From assembly GCA_040218535.1 (NCBI GenBank), contig JAVJRG010000005.1, positions 620,001-684,000 on the forward strand: DNA of 64,000 bases, given 5' to 3'. Position numbers and translations under genes: made by a program. The notes below the pieces were generated by a model. It was not told the origin of the DNA and made no database searches. It saw nothing but the letters and a program-made list of their open reading frames with translations. Below are positions 35,781-45,219 of this stretch, piece by piece; the stretch's first letter is position 1, and each line of letters starts with the position of its first letter. This stretch comes from Lacipirellulaceae bacterium (GTDB lineage: Bacteria; Planctomycetota; Planctomycetia; Pirellulales; Lacipirellulaceae).

Positions 35781-37496
35781 TTACGCTTCCATAATCGTTT
35801 CTCGAATCACTTCCTCAGGTGTCGTGGTTCCTTCAAAGGCACTCTTCATGCCAGCGTCTCGGAGGGTGACCATGCCGTGCTCTCGGGCCTTGTCTCGGAG
35901 GTCGTCGGTTGAGGCGTTTCGCATGATCATGTCGCGGAGGTCGTTGTTCATAACCATCAACTCGAACAGACCAACGCGGCCCTTGTATCCGGTGTTGTTG
36001 CAGACCTCGCAGCCTGAGCCGCGGTAGAACTGCTTGCCTTTCATGTCTTCCTCAGTCAGTTCCAGGTCAGCTAGGACTTCCTGAGACGGGTTGTATTCTT
36101 CTTTGCACTGGGCACACACGCGGCGGACCAAGCGTTGGGCGAGAATGACCTCGACCGTGGCAGTGATCAAAAACGTCGGGACGCCCATGTCCTTCAAACG
36201 GGTAATTGTTGCTGACGCATCATTCGTATGCAGGGTGCTAAACACCATGTGCCCGGTGAGCGACGCTTGGACGGCAATCTCGGCGGTTTCCAAATCACGG
36301 ATCTCGCCGACCAAGATCTTGTCAGGATCCTGCCGCAGGATCGCCCTCAAGCACTGAGCAAAAGTGTTGCCAATGGACGAGTCGATCGGCACCTGGACAA
36401 TGCCATCGATGTCGTACTCGACGGGGTCTTCGGTGGTGATGAGCTTATCTTCAACTTTATTCAATTCGCTCAGTGCGGAGTAGAGCGTGGTGGTCTTCCC
36501 CGAGCCGGTTGGACCGGTCACTAAGACGATCCCGTTAGGCTTTTCAATCGCGGCACGAAAATCCCCGATGGTCTGCTCGTTCATGCCGACATTCCCCAGA
36601 TCGAGCGACACGACCGAGCGATCAAGCACCCGCATGACGACACTCTCGCCGAACATCGTTGGGAGAACACTGACGCGGAGATCCACCGGATGACCACCCA
36701 CGGTTAGTTCGATCCGACCGTCCTGCGGCAAGCGCCGTTCGGCAATGTCGAGATTGGCCATCACCTTGATGCGGGTAGTAATCGCAAACGCCAAGTGACG
36801 CGGCGGAGGGACCATCTCATAAAGCACGCCGTCGGCTTTGATGCGGATGCGGAACTCATCTTCGAACGGTTCGAAGTGCAAGTCGCTCGCGTGATCCTTA
36901 ATCGCCAGGAGCAGCACCATGTTAAGCAGCTTGCGCACCGGGGCACTGTCGGCGAGGGCTTCGACGCTGGTCAGGTCGTTGGCGTTGCCTTCGGCTTCGG
37001 CAACAGCTTTGGCGAGCTCTTCATCGGTTTCCATGTCGGAAACAATCGACTCAACGCTCTCGTTATTCTCGCCGTAGTAACGCTCCAGGGCCGAGAGCAT
37101 CGAAGGCTCGGTCGTCACGGCGACACGGATGTTGTAGCCGAGGAAGGTGCGTAGCTCGTCCTGCACGTCGAGGTTCTGCGGGTCGCACATCGCCACGGTC
37201 AGCGTACTGCCGTCGAACTCCGTGGGGATGATGCGGTACATCTGTGCCATCGGCTCGGTGACGAGCTCCAGCACTTCTGGCTCGATGGTCACTTCGTGAG
37301 CAGAGACCACCTTCAACGACATCTGCTCCGCCAAGGCGGTGGCGAGCTGGTCGTCGTTGATAAGACCCAGGTCCATGCCAACCTGACCGAGCATCTGCCC
37401 GGGGCGCTGCTTTTGCTCGTCAACGATCAGCTCCAGCTGCTCATCGCTGATGTAGCCAAGGTCAACAAAAATCTGTCCGATGCGACGTAAAGCCAT
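35781..37496 (-). CDS. pilB: Pilus assembly/secretion ATPase PilB/GspE (copy 1)
   Basis: 571 aa. An N-terminal T2SSE_N-like domain (about 1-140) precedes the ATPase core: Walker A GPTGSGKT at 328-335, the Asp box with TTEDPVEYDIDGIVQVPI, Walker B ILVGEIRD and His box FSTLHTNDA. A tetra-Cys zinc motif lies near 465-510 (CAQC and CEVC). It powers subunit extraction and pilus growth in the cytoplasm. It lies upstream of pilC. A heptad array, not a Shine-Dalgarno site, precedes the ATG by 5 bases. A second, more divergent copy is at 39181-40884. Confidence 0.95.
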   Translation of the reverse strand: MALRRIGQIFVDLGYISDEQLELIVDEQKQRPGQMLGQVGMDLGLINDDQLATALAEQMSLKVVSAHEVTIEPEVLELVTEPMAQMYRIIPTEFDGSTLTVAMCDPQNLDVQDELRTFLGYNIRVAVTTEPSMLSALERYYGENNESVESIVSDMETDEELAKAVAEAEGNANDLTSVEALADSAPVRKLLNMVLLLAIKDHASDLHFEPFEDEFRIRIKADGVLYEMVPPPRHLAFAITTRIKVMANLDIAERRLPQDGRIELTVGGHPVDLRVSVLPTMFGESVVMRVLDRSVVSLDLGNVGMNEQTIGDFRAAIEKPNGIVLVTGPTGSGKTTTLYSALSELNKVEDKLITTEDPVEYDIDGIVQVPIDSSIGNTFAQCLRAILRQDPDKILVGEIRDLETAEIAVQASLTGHMVFSTLHTNDASATITRLKDMGVPTFLITATVEVILAQRLVRRVCAQCKEEYNPSQEVLADLELTEEDMKGKQFYRGSGCEVCNNTGYKGRVGLFELMVMNNDLRDMIMRNASTDDLRDKAREHGMVTLRDAGMKSAFEGTTTPEEVIRETIMEA

Positions 37497-37501
37497 TTTT
37501 G

Positions 37502-37536
37502 TGAGGGGTTAGGGATTAGGGGCTAGGGATTAGGGT
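37502..37536. repeat. Heptad repeat element 7 (TTAGGGA family), single arm
   Basis: Five units in a row, TGAGGGG, TTAGGGA, TTAGGGG, CTAGGGA, TTAGGGT, end 5 bases from the pilB start codon. No complementary arm was found nearby. Confidence 0.75.
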
Positions 37537-37598
37537 TATTCGCTTCAAGCATCGTGTTATTCCCCGGTCGGCGGGGCTCGATCGGAATGACATGGTTC

Positions 37599-38699
37599 TC
37601 AATCATCCTCAACATCCTCATCAAACACGCCGCGCTTCGCTGAGGCGATTCGCTTGGCGACATCATCCGGGCTGTTTGCCTTGGCGATCACATCTTCCTC
37701 AGTGACGATTTCATCGCGCCAGAGGCGGAACAGGTGATCGTCGAGCAGTTGCATGCCGTGCTTTGCTCCGGTCTGGATGGCCGAGGTAATGCGGAACACT
37801 TTGTTCTCGCGAATCAGGTTACCGATACCTGGCGTGACGACCAGCGTCTCGAACGCGGCGACCCGGCCACCGCCGATTTTTGGCAGCAGTTGCTGGGCGA
37901 GAATGCCAATGATCGAGGTAGCAAGCTGTGTGCGAATCTGATCTTGCTGGTTCGTCGGGAACACGTCGATCACGCGGTTGATCGTGCCAGCAGCACTGGA
38001 CGTGTGGAGCGTGCCGAACACCACGTGGCCGGTTTCTGCCGCGGTGATCGCTGCTTCGATGGTTTCCAGGTCACGCAGCTCACCCACGAGGATGATATCG
38101 GGGTCTTGCCGCAGAGCGCGTCGAATCGCTTCGGCGAACGAAGTCACGTCGACGCCGACTTCACGTTGGTTGACCGTTGATTTTTTGTGGTTGTGATAGA
38201 ACTCGATCGGATCTTCGATCGTGATGATGTGATGGTCCGCGGTGGTGTTCACGTGGTCGATCATCGCCGCAAGCGACGTACTCTTCCCCGAACCGGTCGG
38301 TCCCGTCACGAGGATTAAACCGCGGGGTCGCATGATCAGGTCTTTGAAGATCGGCGGGAGATTCAGGTCGTCCATGCTCATCAGGTCGACGGGAATCTGC
38401 CGTAGCACCATCGCCACGTTGCCACGCTGTCGGAAGACGGAGACACGGAAACGGGCCTGATCGCCAAAGGCGAAACCGAAGTCGGTGCTCCCGGTTTCTT
38501 GGAATTCTTGCTGGCAACGATCAGGCGTGATGCTCTTCATGAGCCCCATCGTGTCGGCAGGCTCAAGCACTTTCGTCTTGAGCTTCTGCATCCGACCATG
38601 CAAGCGCAACACCGGGGGTTGCCCAACGGTGATGTGCAAATCGCTCGCCCCCTGCTTAACTTGAGCAGAGAGCAGCTTGTCGATGAGGATCGTTCCCAT
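37599..38699 (-). CDS. pilT: Twitching motility/retraction ATPase PilT
   Basis: 366 aa from the ATG at 38699, preferred over an ATG 24 bases upstream because a purine-rich site (ggaagagaagaaac) precedes it. MGTILIDKLLSAQVKQGASDLHITVGQPPVLRLHGRM is the PilT N-terminal PAS-like domain. The ATPase core has GPTGSGKST, TIEDPIEFYHNHKKSTVNQREVG, ILVGELRDLETI and FGTLHTSSA. The AIRNLIRE-type motif reads GIGNLIRENKV. PilT depolymerises pili, so this cluster probably makes retractable type IV pili and not only a secretion system. Confidence 0.95.
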   Translation of the reverse strand: MGTILIDKLLSAQVKQGASDLHITVGQPPVLRLHGRMQKLKTKVLEPADTMGLMKSITPDRCQQEFQETGSTDFGFAFGDQARFRVSVFRQRGNVAMVLRQIPVDLMSMDDLNLPPIFKDLIMRPRGLILVTGPTGSGKSTSLAAMIDHVNTTADHHIITIEDPIEFYHNHKKSTVNQREVGVDVTSFAEAIRRALRQDPDIILVGELRDLETIEAAITAAETGHVVFGTLHTSSAAGTINRVIDVFPTNQQDQIRTQLATSIIGILAQQLLPKIGGGRVAAFETLVVTPGIGNLIRENKVFRITSAIQTGAKHGMQLLDDHLFRLWRDEIVTEEDVIAKANSPDDVAKRIASAKRGVFDEDVEDD

Positions 38700-39180
38700 A
38701 GTTTCTTCTCTTCCCGAGGGCACTTTGCCTGTCAGTTCTCACATGCTCAACACCCAAAACAGCACCGTGCTTGTAGCAAGGCCGCGTTACGCAACTTGCC
38801 AGAGGTGGATGTCAGCCAGCGGTAGCGCCAGTAGTTCCGAATTGAGCGCGAAAAGACCTGACTGTCGCACGGCCCAACTGACCGAACGAGCGTTCTTCAG
38901 TATGCACGAAAAACGCAATAAACTCAAGTATTTCAAGGAGATACCACGCCTGGCTGGGTGTTGGATTGTGCAGGGGCGCGTGCGATTTCGGTGTATTATT
39001 TCGCTGCAACCGAATTGGTTCTGAGGAAAGCTCAAATTGGGAATGAGTTGCGAAAGGTCCCGATTTGAGAAAGAACGAGCAGCCCGCGAGCTACGTCTCG
39101 CACGGTTAGGTTCTCGACAGCGCTCCGCGCGAGCCAAGAACAGACTTCTAGTGCTCGCGGGCTAGTGTTCGCTTTCCAAG
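38700..39180. repeat. 481-base gap with REP-like palindrome
   Basis: No gene is supported here. Bases 39081-39163 carry a REP-like inverted repeat: the left arm starts agcccgcgagctacgtctcg and the right end reads gctcgcgggct. The same left arm recurs at 52382. The part next to pilT likely contains its promoter. The stretch around 38930-39010 is AT-rich but shows no clear consensus. Confidence 0.6.
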
Positions 39181-40884
39181 CTACTCGGTTCGCTTGGTCA
39201 CCTTGAACACTTCTTCAAGCGTCGTGATGCCCTGCAACGCTTTGGAGATGGCGTCTTCGTAGAGCGTCGTCATCCCTTCAGCCGTGGCCGCTTTGCGAAT
39301 CTCTACGGTTGAGGCACCGGCGAAGGCGAGTTCGCGCACTTTAGAGGTCATCGTCATGAATTCGAAAACACCAAGACGTCCGCGATAGCCACCTTTGCCG
39401 CAGTGAGAACAGCCAGCCCCTTTCATGAACGTTGCCTCGGCAGCTTGCTCTGGCGTGATGCCTGCGGCTTCGAGTTGCGCATCGCTTGGTGTGTGAGGTT
39501 GTTTGCACTTGCTGCAAACGACACGTACCAGACGCTGGGCAAGAATACCAACAACTGAACCAGCAACAAGGTATGCCGGTACGCCCATGTCCACCATCCG
39601 TGTGATCGCACCGGGCGCGTCGTTGGTGTGAAGGGTACTGAAAACCAAGTGACCAGTCAGCGAAGCCTGGATGCCCATCGACGCGGTTTCATGGTCGCGC
39701 ATCTCACCCACGAGAATGACGTTCGGCGCCTGACGCAACATCGAACGAATAATCGCTGCGAAGTCGAGACCGATCGAGTGGCGGACTTCCACTTGGTTGA
39801 TCCCCGGCAAGTAATATTCGACCGGGTCTTCGGCAGTGATGATTTTGCGGTCGGGGCGATTCAATTCGTTGAGCGCCGCGTAAAGCGTGGTCGTCTTGCC
39901 CGAGCCCGTTGGCCCCGTCACCAAGAGGATGCCATTGGGGCGGCGGATGATGTTGCGGAACTTCTTAAAGTCCTGCTCCGAAAGCCCCAGTTGTCGGATG
40001 CCGACTTTAATATTGTCCTTATCCAGTAGCCGCATTACGCAAGACTGGCCGTGGTTGGTCGGCAACATGCTCACGCGCAGATCGAGCTCTTTGCCGCCCG
40101 CAGTAATCTTGATTCGTCCGTCTTGTGTACGCCGTCGTTCGGCTATGTCCATCTTCGCAAGGATTTTGATACGGGAGAGCAGGGCGCCCAACAAACGGCG
40201 TGGCGGGCTGTCGCGTTCGACGAGCACGCCGTCAATGCGGTAACGAATCCGCACGCGATCTTCAAACGGTTCGACGTGAATATCCGACGCGCGAAGTTGC
40301 ACCGCTTCACTAATCATCAACTGCGTCAGGCGAACAATCGGAGCGGAGGTCTCGTCAACGACGTCGTCATCATCCCCGCCGTCGTCGCCTTCCGTTTCCG
40401 TGAAGTCGATCGCCGTGTCGGTAAACTCTTGCAGCATCGAGTCCGCAGACTCGCCGTCGACTTGTCCGTAATTTCGGTTGATCGCTTCGAGAATGCTCTC
40501 ACGCGTTCCCAGGCCGATCTTGATATCGCGGTTGAGAATGAACTTCAGTTTGTCGAGCGTCGCAAAGTCTTCCGGGTCGCTGGTGAGTACCATCAGCACA
40601 CCATCGTCTTCGGAGAACGGAATGACGGCATTCTCGCGAGCGACCGATTCGGGCACGAGCTCAACCACCGCCGGAGGAATCGGCACGTTGTTCAGGTCGT
40701 AGTATTCGTACTTGTGAAACTCGGCCAGGGCGCGCATCAACTGCTCGCCACTTCCGTAACCGAGATTTTGCACCGCGTCGTGTAGCTTCAAGTTGCGCGA
40801 AGTCGCAACGGTTTGAGCTTCCTTGAGCTGTTCCGGGCCCAAGATGCCTTTTTTGATCAGATAGTCGCCAAAGTCAGCAGCCAT
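39181..40884 (-). CDS. Pilus assembly/secretion ATPase PilB/GspE (copy 2)
   Basis: 567 aa. The N-terminal domain (MAADFGDYLIKKGILGPEQLKEAQ) resembles copy 1 but differs strongly. Then comes an acidic stretch near 160-180 (DDGGDDDDVVDE) and the ATPase core with GPTGSGKTTTLY, TAEDPVEYYLPGINQVEV, ILVGEMRDHETA and FSTLHTNDAPG. The CxxC pairs are CSKC and CSHC. Having two assembly ATPases plus PilT suggests two systems or two growth modes. It is set apart from pilT by a 481-base gap and may have its own promoter. Confidence 0.94.
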   Translation of the reverse strand: MAADFGDYLIKKGILGPEQLKEAQTVATSRNLKLHDAVQNLGYGSGEQLMRALAEFHKYEYYDLNNVPIPPAVVELVPESVARENAVIPFSEDDGVLMVLTSDPEDFATLDKLKFILNRDIKIGLGTRESILEAINRNYGQVDGESADSMLQEFTDTAIDFTETEGDDGGDDDDVVDETSAPIVRLTQLMISEAVQLRASDIHVEPFEDRVRIRYRIDGVLVERDSPPRRLLGALLSRIKILAKMDIAERRRTQDGRIKITAGGKELDLRVSMLPTNHGQSCVMRLLDKDNIKVGIRQLGLSEQDFKKFRNIIRRPNGILLVTGPTGSGKTTTLYAALNELNRPDRKIITAEDPVEYYLPGINQVEVRHSIGLDFAAIIRSMLRQAPNVILVGEMRDHETASMGIQASLTGHLVFSTLHTNDAPGAITRMVDMGVPAYLVAGSVVGILAQRLVRVVCSKCKQPHTPSDAQLEAAGITPEQAAEATFMKGAGCSHCGKGGYRGRLGVFEFMTMTSKVRELAFAGASTVEIRKAATAEGMTTLYEDAISKALQGITTLEEVFKVTKRTE

Positions 40885-41109
40885 AGAGGCGGTTCTTTAT
40901 CTATTAAAGTCTTGCGAGAAGTTCTGTTCCAAATGCTCCGGGTGCATATCTTGTTCCCCGAGCCAGCATGCCAAAGTGGGGATGACGGCAGAACTTGCGC
41001 AGAATCTCCACTTCCTCTTGCTTAGGCTAATGAGCGCTAGCCGGGCTGTCAATCAAGCAACAGGTTGTTGCGGTTCCCAAGAACAACCTGACGGCTCAGA
41101 GTCGTTTCC

Positions 41110-41829
41110 TCAATTACCCCTGAGCCGAGGTGCGTCAGCTCTCGGGTTGAACAGCTTAGCACCATCATCAGGATGACGATTCTCAGGGTTGTGAGGTTTT
41201 TGCTTCTCTTCCTCAGCGAGTGCCCGAGAACGCTCTCGCAGCATCGTGGCCGCTTCGCGAATGGCGTCCGCCTCATCGTAAAGGCCCTCGACCTCGAGCC
41301 GATGGGCCGTTTCTTGGAGGTGCCAGGAGACATCTCGCAGCATGTGCGACTTCGGAGGCCGTGGGCCTTTTTCGGATTCTCTCTCCATTCGCCTGTGGCG
41401 GAGTTCCTCGCGCATCCTTCTTTCGCGTTCGAATCGTTCGCGAAGTTGCTGAGCTCTCCGTGGATCCTGATTCATTTCTTGCTGGAACTGCTTCTCCAAT
41501 TGCTCGCGTTTTTCCCACCTGCGTTGACCTGTGTCGCGATCTTCAGAACGGGGCGGGCGTTGTTCCCTGCCGGAGATGTCGAATCTTTCATGTCGGAAGT
41601 TGGGGCTGGGCTCCAACGGCGGCACGATCGAGCCACCCTGGTTCTCCATTTCCCGAACGATGGCATCGACGACGGCTTTCTGTTGCAACTCGTCGACCAC
41701 AACCGCGCGTCCTTCGATCGGTTGGTCAGTCACCACGGCATCGGGAAGTGAGTCTTGTGCGATGGCAAAGCTACCCAGCACGAGAGAAAAACTGGTAGCT
41801 AGGAGAAAACGGTTTTGCGTATTCATCAT
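41110..41829 (-). CDS. Secreted coiled-coil protein, function unknown
   Basis: About 239 aa from the ATG pair near 41829, where a signal peptide begins (MNTQNRFLLATSFSLVLGSFAIAQ). The mature part has an Arg/Glu/Gln-rich helical stretch (about 110-175: EKREQLEKQFQQEMNQDPRRAQQLRERFERERRMREELRHRRM) with heptad-like charges, then a shorter helix (LRDVSWHLQETAHRLEVEGLYDEADAIREAATMLRER) seen in other planctomycete periplasmic proteins. I do not recognise a family with known function. It stands alone between pilus and lipid clusters. Confidence 0.7.
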   Translation of the reverse strand: MMNTQNRFLLATSFSLVLGSFAIAQDSLPDAVVTDQPIEGRAVVVDELQQKAVVDAIVREMENQGGSIVPPLEPSPNFRHERFDISGREQRPPRSEDRDTGQRRWEKREQLEKQFQQEMNQDPRRAQQLRERFERERRMREELRHRRMERESEKGPRPPKSHMLRDVSWHLQETAHRLEVEGLYDEADAIREAATMLRERSRALAEEEKQKPHNPENRHPDDGAKLFNPRADAPRLRGN

Positions 41830-41902
41830 GGGCTCCGCTAGCGGTGAAAGTCGATTGGTAGGTGTCAGTATGCGGAGAACGCAAAGAAACAACAACCCAG
41901 AC

Positions 41903-42967
41903 TCACCGCTCGCGGCTTAGCTGCAATAAATGATGCGTCACCAACCACGCTTCGCCCGCGTTCCAAGCAAATAGCTCTTCGCAGGCCATCACGAACATTC
42001 GCCAGCGCTGCCATTGAATGTGGGCTTCGCGGGCGGGCATGTCCTGTTCGAAGCGTGCTAGCAACGCTTCGCGGTGATCGTCGAGATTACGCAGCCAAGC
42101 CCGGCACGTCATAGCGTAATGGACGCCATTGACATCGTGACGTTCGACAAGTTCAAACGGATCGTTGATGTGCTCGAAGAGATCCGCGGGAGGCATCGCT
42201 CCGCCGGAAAAGAAGTGCCGCGTCATCCAATCGGTAGGGCCTTCGTCCTGGAAGCGGTAGAAGAGGTTCTTGTGCGTGAAGATATGCACGAAGAGGAAGC
42301 CGTCGTGCTGAAGCACCACGGCCAGGGACCGTAGCAAAGCTTCGACATTATGCATGTGTTCGAACATTTCTATCGATACGATTCGGTCAAAGCCTTCGTG
42401 CGGAACGCCACTCTCGCGGAGCTTTTGCTGGAGGTTCCTCTCTGCCATGTTTGCAACGAGGTGGGTGACATTCGTCAGGGAACGTTCTGCCGCTTGTTCA
42501 CGAATGTATTCGCCTTGAGTCGTTGAATTCGACACGGCGATGACCTCCGCCCGCGGAAACTTTTCAGCAAGCCACAGCGAAAGCGACCCCCAGCCGCAAC
42601 CTAGGTCGAGGATGCGTTGCCCGTCTTCGATTTTCGCACGTTGGCAAGTAAGCCCCAGCATCGCCTCTTCAGCCTGTGCGAGGTCTCCCACGAAATCTTT
42701 CCAATAACAGCCACTGTACTTCAGGCGTGAGCCGAGCATCGCTTGAAAGAGTTCGGTGGGTACTTCGTAGTGCTGCTCATTCGCGGCGGTGGTTTCGATG
42801 GCGATGGGGCCCCTGGCAAAAATCTCTCTGAGGGCGGCAGCACGCGACGGAGAATTCTGGCTGCGCAGAATCTCTTTCTGAAGACGCTTCCGGAGCAAGT
42901 AACGAATCCCGCGACGGATTGCCCAGTCGGGTAGCCATTTTCTTTCCGCGAGTTCGATCAATGACAC
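41903..42967 (-). CDS. CFA-type methyltransferase, coclaurine-NMT-like
   Basis: 354 aa SAM-dependent methyltransferase of the cyclopropane-fatty-acyl-phospholipid synthase superfamily. The SAM site is ILDLGCGWGSLSLWLAEKFP; ahead of it is NEQHYEVPTELFQAMLGSRLKYSGCYW. It lacks the N-terminal lipid-binding domain of true CFA synthases and resembles the coclaurine N-methyltransferase-like subgroup that often accompanies them in bacterial lipid clusters. The substrate is unknown; a fatty acyl chain or a lipid amine are both possible. It is the last gene of the cluster, about 150 bases from the DUF1295 gene. Confidence 0.88.
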   Translation of the reverse strand: MSLIELAERKWLPDWAIRRGIRYLLRKRLQKEILRSQNSPSRAAALREIFARGPIAIETTAANEQHYEVPTELFQAMLGSRLKYSGCYWKDFVGDLAQAEEAMLGLTCQRAKIEDGQRILDLGCGWGSLSLWLAEKFPRAEVIAVSNSTTQGEYIREQAAERSLTNVTHLVANMAERNLQQKLRESGVPHEGFDRIVSIEMFEHMHNVEALLRSLAVVLQHDGFLFVHIFTHKNLFYRFQDEGPTDWMTRHFFSGGAMPPADLFEHINDPFELVERHDVNGVHYAMTCRAWLRNLDDHREALLARFEQDMPAREAHIQWQRWRMFVMACEELFAWNAGEAWLVTHHLLQLSRER

Positions 42968-42991
42968 AGAACTTTCTCTGTTGCTAATTGC

Positions 42992-43097
42992 TAACCGTGA
43001 AGAAGACGAATATCACGAATCTTGTTTGACAACAAATTAATCAATAGGTGTCCTCAAGATTAAAGAAGATTCGTGTTTTTCGTTCAATTCGTGGTTA
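42992..43097. repeat. Imperfect inverted repeat of CACGAAT type
   Basis: taaccgtgaagaagacgaat... at 42992-43023 matches the reverse complement of 43063-43097 at most positions (shared elements taacc, acgaa and cacgaatctt). It fills most of the gap between two lipid-cluster genes. The CACGAAT motif repeated in both orientations differs from the REP and heptad families. Confidence 0.6.
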
Positions 43098-43117
43098 AAA
43101 TTGTATGAGGCAGTTTC

Positions 43118-43894
43118 CTATTCCTTCGGGAACCAAGGAACGAACGCGTTTGTGGTGCGTTGGTATTCGCGATAGTCCTCACCACGACTCTTGAGAGCCT
43201 GCTTCTCCGTCGGGGGGATGCCGGTTTTGAACAGTATCAGATACAACAGGCTGAGAGCGACGAGGGTCGTTACCCACCAATAGCCGCTTGCTAGTGAAAG
43301 CGGAATGTAGCTGCACCAATGAATCCACTCGAAGAAGTAATTGGGATGCCGTGAGTATCGCCACAGCCCGCGACGGCAGGTCTTGCCCTTAGAGTCGGGG
43401 TCTTGCTTGAACTTCTTGAGCTGCCAATCAGAAAGTGCTACCCCGCCGATGCCGAGTATCCACATGCTTACGGCTAAGCCGACAAGCGGAAGCGCCGGCC
43501 ATGCTCCGTGAGCAATCACAAACGCCGGCAATGCGAACACCCATGCGCCGGCCGCTTGAAACCAGTAGAAGAACAACAGATTGCGATTCGCATTCTCGCC
43601 CCAATCCTCGCGAAGCTGCTTGTAGCGACCTTCCTCAGGCTCGCCCACCACTCGAACATAGAGATAGCTTGTGAGGCGGATCGACCAAACGGCAATCATT
43701 CCTCCAACAAGCCACCGCAAACTCCGCGGCGCTGTTCCGAACAGAGCATATAGGACCCCAAGGTCGCCCACGGCTCCCGCCCAAGCCACGTCGACGATTC
43801 CCGCATTGCCGGTCTTCCGTTGGATGAACCAAAGGCCCGTCATCAGCAACATGGCTGCCACAAATCCGATGAGCAATAGCAGCGACGGAGTCAT
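43118..43894 (-). CDS. DUF1295 / steroid 5-alpha-reductase-like membrane enzyme
   Basis: 258 aa with six or seven hydrophobic segments. YSRHPNYFFEWIHWCSYIPLSLASG near 185 and RGEDYREYQRTTNAFVPWFPK at the end are the family signature shared with isoprenylcysteine methyltransferases and steroid 5-alpha reductases. In this setting it may reduce or methylate a membrane lipid. It lies two bases from the CFA synthase gene, so the two are co-transcribed. Confidence 0.9.
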   Translation of the reverse strand: MTPSLLLLIGFVAAMLLMTGLWFIQRKTGNAGIVDVAWAGAVGDLGVLYALFGTAPRSLRWLVGGMIAVWSIRLTSYLYVRVVGEPEEGRYKQLREDWGENANRNLLFFYWFQAAGAWVFALPAFVIAHGAWPALPLVGLAVSMWILGIGGVALSDWQLKKFKQDPDSKGKTCRRGLWRYSRHPNYFFEWIHWCSYIPLSLASGYWWVTTLVALSLLYLILFKTGIPPTEKQALKSRGEDYREYQRTTNAFVPWFPKE

Positions 43895-43896
43895 AA

Positions 43897-45219
43897 CTAG
43901 GACGCTCCGTTTTTAGCTGGCTTAGACTCATAAAGAATCTGCGAGACGCCGATCTTCCCAACGGCGAAGCCGGCAGCACAGTAGGCGAAGTAGTAATCCC
44001 ACGCGCGGAAGAACTTTTCGTCGGGCCTGAGAGCCGCAATCTGCTCGCGGGAATTCAAAAACCTCTCCCGCCAAGCGAGTAGCATCCGCCGGTAGTGGCT
44101 GGAGAAGTCCTGCTCTTCGATTTCGTTTAAAGTAGTTTTTTTAGCAACGATTTGCCGAAGCCTTTCAAGCGAGACGAGGCAACCGCCAGGAAAGATGTAC
44201 TTCTGAATAAAGTCGATCCGGCGACGATATCCCTCGTATCGTTCGGCGGGAATGGTGATTCCTTGCAGCAGTATCTTTCCTCCCGGCTTCAGGAGTTTGT
44301 CGCATTGTTCGACGAAGGTTGGCAGGTAGTCATGGCCGACCGCTTCGATCATTTCGATTGAGACCAACTTGTCGTACTCGCCCGTCAGGTCGCGGTAGTC
44401 GCAGAATCGCAAGTCAACTCGATCGGCTATCTCAGCGGCTGCGATACGTTGCTTGGCGTACAGAAGTTGCTCCTGCGAAATCGTCACCGCCGTGACATGG
44501 CAGCCGTAGTTCTTGACGGCGTACTCGACAAACCCTCCCCAGCCGCAGCCGATTTCTAACACACGATCGTCTGCTGACAATTCCAGCTTGCGGCATATCC
44601 GCTCGTACTTGGCATTCGATGCATCCTCCAACGTGCTTTCTTCGTTCTCGAAAATGCCGCACGAGTAGGTGAACGTCGGGTCGAGAAACAACTCGAACAG
44701 ACGATTACTAAGGTCGTAGTGAGACGCGATATTCTTACGGCTTCCACGAATCGAGTTCCGTTTCAGACGTTGTTGAAGTCGCTGCCATGCTGACAACGCA
44801 AAGCGGGAAGGAGATCGCCCCACGGATTGCTCGACACTGACGTTCGCCAGCGTTTCCAGCACCGCCGGGAGATCCGTTGACGACCAGTCACCGTCGACGT
44901 AACTGTCACCAAAGCCAAGGCTGCCCGCTTTGACGGTCTTGCGGTAGATGCCCAAGTCTTGGACGACGATTTTGGCCGCAGGAGGATCTGACTCTGCGGC
45001 CGCGTTGAAGTGAGCGGTCCCAAGGCAATCGGTGATCGTCAGCGGGCCTGCATCGAGTTGCTTCAAGCGTTGATGGACAAGGCGGCGGGCTAGCCGGTCC
45101 CAGGCGGCGATGGATCTAGTGGAATCGTCGGAGCGTCGGCTCTCGCTTGCTCCAAGTTCTGCTTGCTGGGGTGAGGGATGAAAGGGCATCGCTTCAACCA
45201 AAGTCTCAAGGCCTGCCAA
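43897..45219 (-). CDS. cfa: Cyclopropane-fatty-acyl-phospholipid synthase
   Basis: 440 aa. The N-terminal domain has LGIYRKTVKAGSLGFGDSYVDGDW, the SAM site reads VLEIGCGWGGFVEYAV, and the methyltransferase part continues ISQEQLLYAKQRI and FVEQCDKLLKPGGKILLQGITI. CFA synthases transfer a methylene from SAM to a double bond in membrane phospholipids, protecting against acid and oxidants. The chosen start at 45219 overlaps the DUF1365 gene by 130 bases in another frame; an ATG at 45189 or a later start would shorten that overlap. It is in the same run as DUF1365 and the FAD oxidoreductase. Confidence 0.92.
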   Translation of the reverse strand: MAGLETLVEAMPFHPSPQQAELGASESRRSDDSTRSIAAWDRLARRLVHQRLKQLDAGPLTITDCLGTAHFNAAAESDPPAAKIVVQDLGIYRKTVKAGSLGFGDSYVDGDWSSTDLPAVLETLANVSVEQSVGRSPSRFALSAWQRLQQRLKRNSIRGSRKNIASHYDLSNRLFELFLDPTFTYSCGIFENEESTLEDASNAKYERICRKLELSADDRVLEIGCGWGGFVEYAVKNYGCHVTAVTISQEQLLYAKQRIAAAEIADRVDLRFCDYRDLTGEYDKLVSIEMIEAVGHDYLPTFVEQCDKLLKPGGKILLQGITIPAERYEGYRRRIDFIQKYIFPGGCLVSLERLRQIVAKKTTLNEIEEQDFSSHYRRMLLAWRERFLNSREQIAALRPDEKFFRAWDYYFAYCAAGFAVGKIGVSQILYESKPAKNGAS

